Shown: positions 13,647-25,844 of the stretch, piece by piece | Numbering within the stretch: the first letter of the stretch is position 1 | Layout: every line of letters starts with the position of its first letter | Assembly (NCBI GenBank): GCA_025267735.1 | Contig: CM046298.1 | Location: 26,233,866 to 26,297,865 of the forward strand | Length of the DNA: 64,000 nt | Direction of reading: 5' to 3' | Source of the DNA: Mactra quadrangularis | Lineage: Eukaryota > Mollusca > Bivalvia > Venerida > Mactridae | Made by a program: the position numbers and the translations under genes | Notes under the pieces: generated by a model | The model's database searches: none | What the model was told of the DNA's origin: nothing | What the model saw: the letters and a program-made list of their open reading frames with translations, nothing else

Positions 13647-14224
13647 CGAGGTCCTAATTTCGTCACTGACCTAATTTCGTCACCCCACCTTAAATACATA
13701 AAGCATTGACCAATACTAAAATTTAGGTAATAATATTTATAAACTCACTAAAATAAGCTTAGATTCTCGTTTTTAGCTCGTAATCTTAACGCAGGGCGGA
13801 GCGACATTGTGGGCTTAGCCAAACCTGCACTGATTGTGATTTTACACTACCGGTAAACATGTCAATATTTAAAATGGTGGAATTTCGATTATTTTGTCAT
13901 AAAATTGTTAAAGAAACAACACATATTGGAGATAAAAGATCTAAATATTGTATATAAATAAATAAACAGAGATTTGCTTCACAAAAATGAAGAAAAAACT
14001 TATTTTTATTTTGCAGTGTTGATTTTTGGTCGTCTGCATTTATACCCAGCCCCATAACATTGTGTTTACTAACGTTATTTGACAGAATAGACCCTAGAAA
14101 AGGTGATGGAATAAAAGCTTTATGATTCATTTACATATTTTAAAAATAAAATGTCAGTTTAAAATAACAAATTTAACAAAGTATTTATTCATTTCCTTAC
14201 GGTGACGAAATATGGTCTCCCTAG
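13647..14224. mobile_element. Candidate inverted-repeat element, weak
   Basis: CTAATTTCGTCAC occurs twice at the left (13,653 and 13,670), and GGTGACGAAATATGGTC at the right (14,201-14,217) is roughly its inverse. The span could be a ~580-bp element, but no target duplication was seen. A 77-residue minus-strand open frame within it is not recognised. Confidence 0.35.
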
Positions 14225-17200
14225 GATATATCATTGCTGTTGAAAATACATGTTTTTACATGTATTAGACCATCTATCCACAGGATTCAAAACTATGAAA
14301 TTCAGTTCATTTAGTTTTTGTTGTGCATGACCACAACTCACTGCAGTCTCTTTTACCAATATCAAATATTGAGAACTATGAAAGAGCTATTTTTGTTCTT
14401 GTACCTAACAGATACAATTCAAAACTCTGAGACCTCTCATACTAATGAAAGCTATTGTATTAAGCCATCAAGTTTGAATAGTGAAAACATGTATATTGTA
14501 TTCCATGTTATATAATGTGATACATTTCAAATTTAAATAATATGGTGTTACTTAAAAATAAGTTCCTTTATTTTGTTTTTCAGTCGCGACTGTGGTGCAA
14601 AAGTAGTACGTAAAATTTCGAAACCATATCTTCGTGTTGATGCCCGGTCGGGTCAGACTGAACTTTTTCATGAAAATTCGATATTTATTATTAATTAAGC
14701 GTTTACGGACACAAATGTAGTTCAGGAAATCATGTTATTTAACAAACAATAAGTTAGATAGTCTTCAAGATAGGTATTGTATTTGATCATGCATATTAAG
14801 TCCATGTTATTTTAATATGTAATGTATCATACAAAATGTCCGATCTTTTCAAAATCGGTTTTATTAGCGGGGTGGTCGTAGAATTGGGATAGTCGTTAGT
14901 TGAGGTTCCAGTGTATTATACACCCAGCTATCCAAGACAAATTGTCTTCACTAGTACTTATGTACCAACTTTCTAGTTACTGACAGCTTCACCAAATTTG
15001 GTGGAAAATTATGCTTGGTCAGGTCAGAGAAAAGACAAAAACAATCTATCAAGAAGATTGCAGGCCTCTATGATTGACATAAAGTAACTTGTATATGTTA
15101 CAATTTCATGACTACAACCTCCGTAAACAAACATGAATAACAAATTGTATGGACATAATAAGGTTCGCAGAATCCGTAAGAAATTGCTTTGTCTTTGATA
15201 AGATTTCTCCTTTGTTCATTTATCATCTGTAGATATCGATAGTTTACTTGATAAATGATATATTTCTAAATATTACTGCTAGTTGTCAAGCAGACATGGT
15301 ACTGGTGCTTGTTCTGCCCAGTTACATTGTTTCCCTTGTGTCATCATGTAACAATTTTTTTATCATTTTCTGTTAGTAGTTATGCATTTTACACATACAG
15401 CTAATTTTCAATTCAAGACTTATGTCTGCTAGTCTATAAACCAATATGTTGTTACATTAAATTCAACTGTCAGTGGAACATATATTCTCTCCGCATACAG
15501 ATATCCTAAAGACCGTAAATTTACCCATGGTCGGAACAACCATAACATCTTGTTATTTGTCGAATGTTTATGTAAACTTGAATTTTTATTAAGCCTTTCA
15601 GAAAACTCAATTAATATATATCTTATGATTTTGTGATCTTAAGTTAATGTGGTTTATCTACTATTACCTTTGTCATCTCCATTTTACTTTTGTTGATAGC
15701 ATACTTTATTTTTTGTTAATCGATTGGAAAACTCAAGATAACTTATGCTATTTATTGTAAATATGTCGATTAAAAAAAGATTACTTTTCCACTTATAACG
15801 CCCAAATAATTACCAAACGCCACGGGAAGCAACCGCTGTGTTTTGTATCCCATATCAGATTGTCTCCCTTTCATATATTTATACAAGTAGATTACTCTTT
15901 TGTATAGATTTCAGTTGAATGCCTTACGGACATAAATATTACATTCATTTTAATATACTACATGAAATATAAGAGGGAAAAGGGAAGACGTAATTTGAAT
16001 GTGTTTATTAATTTTAACATATTGATATAATGAGTTAGTAAAGATCTTATTTGAAATCCAACTTTTGTCACTTGTAAAATTATTAATACAGAACAATCAA
16101 TCTTAAAGTTAAATGCTTTAAAGTCAAATTGAATTTAATAGACATGGTAATTAAAAAAGTTCGTAAACCAGTGGCTTGTCATTTATTTGTAGTACAAATA
16201 GTGAGACTTATCACATAAAGGATTGTTATTTTGACGAAAAGTAAAAAGCATAGCCAAACGTTTGCCATCTTATGGTGAAGCATTTAATGGCTCTGGTCGT
16301 TCCAAAAACACCACGCCAATCCCTTTTCACATAAAGAAGGGAAAATAAGGCATGGTTACCAGGGCTGTTGAGTTAAGCTGGGAGTTGAACTTACGCTGAT
16401 GTTTTCGTTTGTCTTCGTGAGAAGACGAACAAACTGCATGAGTCGTGCATAAGGTCGCGCGATCATGGCGCACTACCCTGTCTTTCCCCTCATATCTAAG
16501 CACCAAAATTCATCCTTACTTTTAAGATTACTTTGGCTTCCAATTAAAAAAATAATTTGCCTTGTTTTACCTAAAGAGTAATTTTGGTAAAAAGTTACTC
16601 TATCTACAAAGTCAACTTTTAATTTGGATTTAAATTTATTTCATAATTATTCCAAATTTATTTTCAATTTTTTTGGGAATCCGAAACGATTGTCAATATC
16701 TAATTTAAAATAAATTAATCATACTGTTTAATATTTAAAATTTGTATTCAAAAGACAGGGAATGTGTCCTACTTTATGCTGCTTTTTATATGTTATTATT
16801 TTTTTAAAAATACCTGAAAATGATGAGCGGACTTTATAACGTCCCTCAGTGGAGTGAATAACTTCACTCTATAAGCCCATGCCATATCGGAAATTTGTTA
16901 AGCGTCCGCGTGCGCGTAGATTTTAGAATCCTCAACCAAAATAAAAAACAAAATTGTAGGTACAACTTTCTTAAATAATTCCGATGTTCCAGGATTCGAT
17001 ACGACAATTTAATTCAGGGAAAATTGTGTTCGGCAACGACGTTATTCGTCGTAAGCAATTTATCATAAACGTGACATTAATACAATATATATTTTACGTG
17101 AAAAAAAACACTAGTCAGTTTATATTAAATTCAGACCATTGTTTCATATTATGAAGATTGTATTCCATTGAAAAGATATATATAATGTTTTTTTGCCGAA

Positions 17201-18740
17201 AAATATTTGGCTTTACGTTTTCGGTTTGTGTGTTTTTGTGAATAGGTACCTAGGTTTGTCAGGTTTGAGTTGACGCTTAACAGAATTCCAATTTGGAATG
17301 GCCTAATCCTATAATATGCAAATTTAAAACCCATATGAAATTTAAGAAATTATAGTCAAGCTATTTTTGTGGGTGGAGAGTGGGGAACAAACATGAACTT
17401 AAAAAATTTTGCATCACAGTCGATTTTCTGGCAATGTAGTCTTTTTCTTCTTAGACAAACGTTACAACGTTTGCTGCTTATTTCGCCGAAACTTATGTTA
17501 CCGAGATACTAGTGCAAGTCTTCAACTTTATATCACCCATTTTTCTGAAATATCTCATCTGAGAAATTTGCAGGAAACGGTGCCAACATGACATCATTTG
17601 ACTGGTAAAGTCGCGTTTTACGCAAAAATATAAGAAAAAGGTTACAAAAACGTTCATGAAACGGTCTATGAAATTCTTAACGACTGACGTATCTTAGTAT
17701 AATCGTAACTTAAGCAAATTATTTACGAAAACGTTGATGAAACGACACCCATGGGATTCAAGAAAAATAATACGCATTACATATGTAAGCCTCTGCCTGC
17801 CTCCGGACGAGCTATTAAAACTACATGACTTTGAAATCGTATGTACTCGGTGGTCTGAGATTCTAATAATATCCCTACTTAGATCAAAATATAATCAAAG
17901 CACTGGAGTGCTGGAGGAACGATGTCCTGAACTTATTTTTTGATTAAAGAATATATTATTATGTATATTATCTATAAAATAATGTATTAAGTATCAATTA
18001 ACAGAATTTAACAAAAGGATAGCACTAGACTTCTCAAGTGGTTTGCTCATGGCAAGGTTTATCTTACTTTATCAAACAAAATAAACCACTCAAAGAATTA
18101 ATTTTCATCAACACATTTTAGGGTCATGTACAGCAGCGGTCTCACCAAACCAAAGATTATTCTGGACTATTTTCTTTAACCAAAAGGAGCTGACAACTTC
18201 TCATTTTTGGATATCAATGGGTATTTTTTAACGAGATCGTTAATATTTTCGTTAAAATTTTAAAGATTTGGTGTGGAATGACAAGCTGAATTTTTTTCAC
18301 AAAAACATCGACTTTCTAACAATTCATTTAAGGTTTTCCCCCAAGTACTAAGCACTTTTGCATCAAGCTACATTCCCATTTTTGTTCACGAATTTTAAGT
18401 AAAATTAACGTTTTGCACTTGCAATTTATTCACAATTAAAATTACTCTAAGAATCGTCTATTTCCTATAAATATTTGTTTAAAATTCTGTACACACTTAT
18501 ACATATTCATTCCAAATTATAATCAAACTCTATAACTTAAAATCGCTCAAGTAAACTTTTAATGTGACACTTTGAAGACGACAACGTCATATCGCCGTAT
18601 ATTAAATTAGTCATATCCAAAATGGCGGGTGTAATAACAATTTGATAAGTCACGTCGGTAAATATTTCTTTATTTCGAGTAATAATGAATTTAAACAAGT
18701 TTTTCGACGTTTAAAAGTTGAAACATACGCATGTTATTTG
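14225..18740. other. Long non-coding stretch, nothing recognised
   Basis: 4.5 kb with no supported exon, RNA gene or repeat pair. Open frames of 60-69 residues at 14,318, 17,149, 17,409 and 17,734 carry no domain signature. A GGAGTGAATAACTTCACTC hairpin lies at about 16,853. Confidence 0.5.
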
Positions 18741-18836
18741 ACTTCCGTAACTCTAGCTAACCCTGTCAGATGTCTACAGTTACGGAACTTCCGTAACTCT
18801 AGAGCCTTGGTCTAGAGTTACGGTACCGTAACTCAA
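18741..18836. repeat. Cluster of inverted CCGTAACTC / GAGTTACGG motifs
   Basis: Five copies of CCGTAAC or its inverse within 95 bp. The core is a hairpin, CCGTAACTCTAGAG – CCTTGGT – CTAGAGTTACGG (18791-18823), followed by GGTACCGTAACTC. Function unknown. Confidence 0.85.
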
Positions 18837-19202
18837 GCCACTGCTTAATATAATACGATCATTTAATTTTGTTTATTACTATCAAATGATGTAACTATGT
18901 TACGCATATAACAGGCATTGTCAAAACATCGTAGGCCCTTTATACTCCAACAAGTAATCATTGCAGTTGTCACGGGTTGAGTTGCCTACGGGTTGAGTTG
19001 TCCCGTCTCCATTGCAAAATTTATATGTCCTGAGAGTAACCTCCCTTTTCCCGAAGAGTTTCAAGAACGACAACACAAGCCAGCGCTGTATTACATTTAA
19101 ATGAGATGTTAATGAGTTTCACGCTTGAACTACGCCTCTTTGTCTATGTTGAAAATTGTTGAAGCGTGAAAAGAGTAATCTTATACTTTCTTGTTACCAT
19201 TG

Positions 19203-19227
19203 GAACGATGCTAAATTAGCATCGTTC
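19203..19227. repeat. 25-bp perfect palindrome
   Basis: GAACGATGCTAA–A–TTAGCATCGTTC: 12-bp perfect arms around one base. Too short to assign; could be a terminator-like hairpin or a tiny foldback remnant. Confidence 0.8.
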
Positions 19228-19559
19228 TAATAAAACCAAATGTCATTATAGTTCATATCCAATGCAGTGTCTAAAGGTTGCATGTGTTTTCAACTCCAAT
19301 ATCTGAATAAACAAGAATATTGGTCCATTAGACAAATAGAGTGAACTAAAATAACTCAGATGCTATATTTACGTGGGTGTGACTTAGTAACTTAACACTG
19401 TGAAGTTTTAAAATAACAACTTGTTTTGATTATGGTATAAAGCTAAGAATGACAGTTTTGCCACATGTTGTAAAAGAATGTATAGAACTTTTTCATTTCT
19501 GTATGTTAATTCACACAGTTGGTTATGACATAAAATTATAAAAAAACACTCAGCATAGA

Positions 19560-20065
19560 CTTGAATAGACTAGACTAGACTAGACTAGACTAGTCTAGAC
19601 TAGACTAGACTAGACTAGACTAGACTAGACTAGACTAGAATAGAATAGAATAGAATAGAATAGAATAGAATAGAATAGAATAGAATAGAATAGAATAGAA
19701 TAGAATAGAATAGAATAGAATAAAATAGAATAGAATAGAATAAAATTAAATGGAAGAAAAAAAAATAAAGTAAAATAAAAGAGAATAGAATAGAACAGAA
19801 TACAATAAAGTAAAGTAAAATAAAATGAAATTAAATGGAATAGAACAGAACAGAATAAAATAGAACAGAACAGAATAAAATAGAATAGAATAGAATAAAA
19901 TTAAATGGAAGAAAAAAAAATAAAGTAAAATAAAAGAGAATAGAATAGAACAGAATACAATAAAGTAAAGTAAAATAAAATGAAATTAAATGGAATAGAA
20001 CAGAACAGAATAAAATAGAACAGAATAGAATAAAATAGAATAGTAGGAAATAAATTTGAACAGAA
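19560..20065. repeat. TAGAC/TAGAA pentanucleotide array
   Basis: About 75 bp of TAGAC repeats pass abruptly into TAGAA repeats (about 19,640-19,740), then into a degenerate A-rich part. That part contains a ~155-bp internal duplication (19,741 and 19,896 start alike, TAAAATTAAATGGAAGAAAA). One TAGTC unit sits inside the TAGAC run. Confidence 0.96.
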
Positions 20066-20402
20066 TAGAATTAAATAGATAGTATTACAAATATGTTACT
20101 GTGCAGTAAAGTCAGAGTACACGACAAATTGAACTCGGGTTCAGTCAATAACATATCTTGTGTTCAGCCACTGGACTATTGCCTCTACAAATGAACAAGT
20201 TGGATACAAACTGACTTATATACTACATGTATATGTATATCCAATATGCTGGCCTTTTGTAATTGAAATAACATGAACATGTGGCACATGTCTGTCATAG
20301 ATGTATGACATGATATCATTATGCAATAGTTTGAAGTGTTAAATTCCGTCAATAATAAAATATGAACAATTTGTCCAGAGATGTCGGCATCAAAAATATT
20401 GT

Positions 20403-20477
20403 CATTCTCGTACCCAGAGTCTAGTAGGATTCTCGATACTAGATCGAGAATCTTGATAACCTCGGGGTACGAGAATG
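20403..20477. mobile_element. 75-bp foldback element (solo)
   Basis: Almost a complete palindrome. The left arm is CATTCTCGTACCCAGAG…GGATTCTCGAT; the right arm is its inverse, …ATCGAGAATCTTGATAACCT then CGGGGTACGAGAATG. AATATTGT flanks it (20395-20402 and 20479-20486, with one extra C on the right), consistent with an 8-bp target duplication. Its arm is the apparent progenitor of the 39-bp satellite at 30.8 kb. Confidence 0.85.
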
Positions 20478-20746
20478 CAATATTGTATGAGTTATATGCA
20501 ATTTAATCATAAAAACAATAACCAACTATAATGCACAGGTTACAGTATAGAACGTTCATAGTAAAGGCCGCTTGAAACGTTATGATTATTAATACAAAGG
20601 TAGGTAGAAAGCTATACGTGTACATTTGAACATGCTGTATTTTTTCTAAAGACTGCGCAATACTGTTTTCCCTCGATTTTTATTAAAAGGAAATTTGAAA
20701 AAGAATTGTTTTAAGATTTTTTTCAGACAATAACAATAAGTCCTAC

Positions 20747-21243
20747 CAGGGATTTTATATAACAAGGATTTGTAACGAAGTGCTTTTTTTTTAATTTTCT
20801 CAGTCGTTACTGTCTATGAATGGCTGAAGCAGGCTGTACAAACTATTCCAGAGTTTAAAAACTTGATTAGTGTTTTTGTACATGTCTTCCATGCAACCTT
20901 GACTGTTTCTGAAGTTTTTGACAAAAAAATGTCGAAATTATGACCGAAAATATGACTTAGGGTAAGTAAAATGGGGCTAAAAATGGCAGATCGGCGGGAA
21001 AATGCATTATTTTGTGAAACAGTCAGTGAGCGTAATTTACCTAAAAATCATATAGAAACACATTTTCCTATCATTTATGTCAATTTGAATGGTACTGGTA
21101 CAAAATTTCATGTGAATATCTTTATTTAAACGTGTTATACTTGTTTTTCGTATTGGCCGAAATAATAGCGACGACAGTGAAATTTGATGAAAATCTATTA
21201 CATTTACTAATCGTTACAAATCCCTGTAAATATAAAATCCCTG
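20747..21243. mobile_element. hAT-like MITE with CAGGGATTTTATAT ends
   Basis: 497 bp. The left terminus CAGGGATTTTATATAACAAG is followed by GATTTGTAACGA; the right end is its near-perfect inverse (…TCGTTACAAATCCCTG…ATAAAATCCCTG). The flanks GTCCTAC and GTTCTAC look like a mutated target duplication. CAGGG termini are common in hAT elements. No coding frame. Confidence 0.8.
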
Positions 21244-21925
21244 GTTCTACTTATGTAAAAAAACTAATTCCATGTTGATTTTGACATTTTGATTTAATAT
21301 TTACATAAGCACCGCGACATTCTTCGCTGGCATAAAGTTCATATCCGTGTATCACATAGCATTCGGAACTCCTCGGACATTCACTAGGAATAACCTCAGA
21401 CACATTTAGATGCACTTTTGGAACTACCTTTGCGTCACATGCCCAAACAAAATACTTCAACCGGCGATAAAGTTAACAAAACCACGATAAAGCGGTGATA
21501 AATGTCGCGTTTTAGTCAATAAATTTTAAATGCAGGATTAAATGCTATCCGCTGAACAATATAATATAGTAACTTATAATATATTATAGTAAAAATAATG
21601 CATTTACAAAGCCTTATGAGTTTACAACAAGAACTTTTTTGCATAACCGTTACGCGCTTTGCCTGTGCTTCGCTCCACGTATGTAGTAAAAACCCAGTGG
21701 TATTGGTGGACACTAACGAATCCTTCCGAGATTATTCATTCAATGAATGGTTGAGGCGTTCCGAATGATCACACAAGTACTTGTCGCTATTAATTTTACA
21801 TAAACGTCTAACAACAGATAAACAACAAGAGATGTTTGTTAATGCAGAATCAAAGAATACAAGAGTTCCACCAGTTTTAGCATACAGACATACTGGACGT
21901 TTTCCACCATTTCAGTAGTATTGCA

Positions 21926-22484
21926 TAGGACTGTCACGATATACCGGTATATTGCAATATGCAGTTGCGGCAAAACGTACCGCGGTACGAATTTAACGTA
22001 CCGGTATCTAAGAATATGGGAAAATGACACATTCGGTTTCCATGTATTTGAAATTCATATGTGATAAGATGCACGAAACAATAAAAAATAAGTTTCTATC
22101 ACTGTAGCCAATTTATTAAAGGTATTACTATGATATTGAATGCCGACTATGGCGTATTGAATACAAAATATTTTTATAAAACGTTACTTTTGACGTTACG
22201 CAAATTGACACCAGTATTGGACGCAACGTCTTTAGCGATATTTTTGTTTTCATTGAAAATTTTTTAACTTTAAAAAGCCCAGTTTTTCTCCAGACACTAT
22301 CCCTACAAAATGCTATAACATAATTCAATACTGAATAGTTGAACACGTTCTTTAAGACAGAAGTACATGTATTATGCAATCTGTCTTTGGTTTGCAATGC
22401 AATATATCGTGTTACGTATCGCGATACGGTGCTAATGCATCGCAATATACCGCGATATACTTTTGGCGTATCGTGACAGCCCTA
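21926..22484. mobile_element. hAT-like MITE (outer element of a nest)
   Basis: 559 bp with termini TAGGACTGTCACGATA and TATCGTGACAGCCCTA (one mismatch as inverted repeats). The left flank is GTATTGCA (21918-21925). The matching right flank GTATTGCA is at 23665-23672, displaced because a second MITE (22486-23657) inserted next to the right terminus. The interior has stacked ATATACCGGTATAT-like and TACCGCGGTA palindromes. Same family as 58594-59001. No coding capacity. Confidence 0.9.
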
Positions 22485-22485
22485 G

Positions 22486-23657
22486 TAGGGCTCTACACCG
22501 GTTTACGATATATATTGAAACCCAGTATTGTAGGTTCGATAGATATATCGAATCAAACGTTTCAGTATCGAACAAAATATCGATCAATGACGGTCATACA
22601 AATAAAATCCATTGTCTGCAGATCAGTTGATATTTTGTTTCGCCAAATCAACATTCTACTGCTTCCAATTCGTTATGTAATAATATGTGGACGAACAATA
22701 TCATAATTTGACATTCATAACTCATTTAAGTCTTACACCGGATTCGTCATGTTATGTCCTTTTCAATCAAAGGGAAGTATCTGTTGCGGTTAGAATATTC
22801 ATTATATCAAATATGTAATTTCGTTTTCAATTAGTCCGAAACCAACGATCAGTATTTAAAATACAGACCAATTTTGGGAGCAAAAGTCTCTTGGATTCGT
22901 TCGGGTAAGTCCTCAATGTAAAGAGAACTTGATTGCACAGAAGGAATATGTCATGTTAATAGCTAAAGTTCTGAAAAAAATATGATTTTGCCGATCTTTG
23001 TTTAGTGTCATGTAAATATTAATTACTGGAAATAAATCTTGCCTAAACCAAACATCAACGAAATGATTTCATTATCAAGTAAATAAACAAGTACACAAAC
23101 GATCGATTATCGAACACACTCAATCAATGTTGCTGTTAATAAAACACAGACTAATCGTGTCACTAAAACTCGTCTGCAACATTGAATTTGTCCTAGAATA
23201 AGCCGCCTCCGAAAAATAAAGTTTTGTGTTATTAAATTGTAAAAATAATGGACTGACCAGAATGTGCAATATGCTTAAAAAATGTTGTGTGCAAATGAGG
23301 CAATACAACATTGGCTTTGCATGTCACCCTGTCAGCAGAAAGATCATGTCTAGACACAGACTCACTCATTCTCATACCAAGAGGCTATCAAGATTCTCGA
23401 GTTAGATAAAAAAAAGATACAATGATATTCTAAAAAAGTGCAGCCGTCAAAGTTTTTAACATCTAAAATATTAAAAAGACGGTACATTTAGTAGTATGGT
23501 GTCATGTAACAATCAAAATAAATGAATAAAACATCTCTGTCATGCTGTTTTATATAAATTCTTTTTATCATGAAAATATCATTCGGTATATCGAATATCG
23601 ATCATTTTGTATCGATACAAATATCATATCGATCAATCTGACCGATATAGAGCCCTA
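22486..23657. mobile_element. hAT-like non-autonomous element (inner, nested)
   Basis: 1,172 bp with termini TAGGGCTCTACACCGGT and, on the other strand, TAGGGCTCTATATCGGT. It is flanked by AGCCCTAG (22478-22485) and AGCTATAG (23658-23665), an 8-bp target duplication with two mismatches. The left copy overlaps the last bases of the outer MITE, so this element landed in that terminus. Excising it on paper, with one target copy, restores the outer element's end followed by its own GTATTGCA duplication. No transposase frame. Confidence 0.87.
23365..23408. repeat. Solo half-arm of the CATTCTCGTACC foldback family
   Basis: CTCATTCTCATACCAAGAGG then CTATCAAGATTCTCGAG matches one arm of the 20,403-20,477 element without the inverted partner. 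It lies inside the inner nested MITE; the duplicated copy is at 25227-25270. Confidence 0.7.
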
Positions 23658-23982
23658 AGCTATAGTATTGCATATTTAGACTGCAGCAGAAGGAATCCAC
23701 GTTGATACTATCACCTGTAATATACGACTGATTGATTCTCATCATTTCAGACAGTGAAATTGCCACTCAATCAATTAGACTTTATTAATGTCACAGCACG
23801 TACATTTACACTGATGGAAATATTTGTCCTTCATTGGCGTATATTATCATTGGCGAGTTGCCTAAGTATATCGCTAGCTAGCGTTTTGTGTCCTGGTACC
23901 CTTCTTACAACAAACGTAAAATTACGTATGCGATATCAAATTAAGGGTACTAGCAGGCAAAGCACTAGCTAGCTATATGCTA

Positions 23983-25844
23983 GGTATTACTATGATATTG
24001 AATGCCGACTATGGCGTATTGAATACAAAATATTTTTATAAAACGTTACTTTTGACGTTACGCAAATTGACACCAGTATTGGACGCAACGTCTTTAGCGA
24101 TATTTTTGTTTTCATTGAAAATTTTTTAACTTTAAAAAGCCCAGTTTTTCTCCAGACACTATCCCTACAAAATGCTATAACATAATTCAATACTGAATAG
24201 TTGAACACGTTCTTTAAGACAGAAGTACATGTATTATGCAATCTGTCTTTGGTTTGCAATGCAATATATCGTGTTACGTATCGCGATACGGTGCTAATGC
24301 ATCGCAATATACCGCGATATACTTTTGGCGTATCGTGACAGCCCTAGTAGGGCTCTACACCGGTTTACGATATATATTGAAACCCAGTATTGTAGGTTCG
24401 ATAGATATATCGAATCAAACGTTTCAGTATCGAACAAAATATCGATCAATGACGGTCATACAAATAAAATCCATTGTCTGCAGATCAGTTGATATTTTGT
24501 TTCGCCAAATCAACATTCTACTGCTTCCAATTCGTTATGTAATAATATGTGGACGAACAATATCATAATTTGACATTCATAACTCATTTAAGTCTTACAC
24601 CGGATTCGTCATGTTATGTCCTTTTCAATCAAAGGGAAGTATCTGTTGCGGTTAGAATATTCATTATATCAAATATGTAATTTCGTTTTCAATTAGTCCG
24701 AAACCAACGATCAGTATTTAAAATACAGATCAATTTTGGGAGCAAAAGTCTCTTGGATTCGTTCGGGTAAGTCCTCAATGTAAAGAGAACTTGATTGCAC
24801 AGAAGGAATATGTCATGTTAATAGCTAAAGTTCTGAAAAAAATATGATTTTGCCGATCTTTGTTTAGTGTCATGTAAATATTAATTACTGGAAATAAATC
24901 TTGCCTAAACCAAACATCAACGAAATGATTTCATTATCAAGTAAATAAACAAGTACACAAACGATCGATTATCGAACACACTCAATCAATGTTGCTGTTA
25001 ATAAAACACAGACTAATCGTGTCACTAAAACTCGTCTGCAACATTGAATTTGTCCTAGAATAAGCCGCCTCCGAAAAATAAAGTTTTGTGTTATTAAATT
25101 GTAAAAATAATGGACTGACCAGAATGTGCAATATGCTTAAAAAATGTTGTATGCAAATGAGGCAATACAACATTGGCTTTGCATGTCACCCTGTCAGCAG
25201 AAAGATCATGTCTAGACACAGACTCACTCATTCTCATACCAAGAGGCTATCAAGATTCTCGAGTTAGATAAAAAAAAGATACAATGATATTCTAAAAAAG
25301 TGCAGCCGTCAAAGTTTTTAACATCTAAAATATTAAAAAGACGGTACATTTAGTAGTATGGTGTCATGTAACAATCAAAATAAATGAATAAAACATCTCT
25401 GTCATGCTGTTTTATATAAATTCTTTTTATCATGAAAATATCATTCGGTATATCGAATATCGATCATTTTGTATCGATACAAATATCATATCGATCAATC
25501 TGACCGATATAGAGCCCTAAGCTATAGTATTGCATATTTAGACTGCAGCAGAAGGAATCCACGTTGATACTATCACCTGTAATATACGACTGATTGATTC
25601 TCATCATTTCAGACAGTGAAATTGCCACTCAATCAATTAGACTTTATTAATGTCACAGCACGTACATTTACACTGATGGAAATATTTGTCCTTCATTGGC
25701 GTATATTATCATTGGCGAGTTGCCTAAGTATATCGCTAGCTAGCGTTTTGTGTCCTGGTACCCTTCTTACAACAAACGTAAAATTACGTATGCGATATCA
25801 AATTAAGGGTACTAGCAGGCAAAGCACTAGCTAGCTATATGCTA
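23983..25844. repeat. Tandem duplication, copy 2 (1,862-bp unit)
   Basis: Head-to-tail copy of 22121-23982. It has a left-truncated outer MITE (its left terminus is absent here) and a complete inner MITE at 24348-25519. The junction TATATGCTA/GGTATTAC shares only a single A with both parental flanks, so end joining fits better than recombination between long repeats. A haplotype-merging assembly error is the alternative. Confidence 0.96.
24348..25519. mobile_element. hAT-like non-autonomous element, duplicated copy
   Basis: Second copy of the inner MITE, carried by the tandem duplication rather than by transposition. It has the same termini and flanks as 22486-23657, shifted by 1,862 bp. Confidence 0.88.

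Larger units (their letters stand above)
22121..23982. repeat. Tandem duplication, copy 1 (1,862-bp unit)
   Basis: Every landmark in 22121-23982 recurs 1,862 bp downstream. By eye I saw only isolated substitutions (for example near 22,868 and 23,290). The unit starts inside the outer MITE, includes the whole inner MITE and its right flank, and ends GCTAGCTATATGCTA. The short open frames (105, 110, 72 and 63 residues) occur twice only because the DNA is duplicated. Confidence 0.96.

Noticed and set aside
22128..24568. Paired identical open frames of 105 and 110 residues
   Set aside because: Overlapping frames on opposite strands inside MITE and duplicated DNA; their identity reflects the 1,862-bp duplication, not protein conservation.
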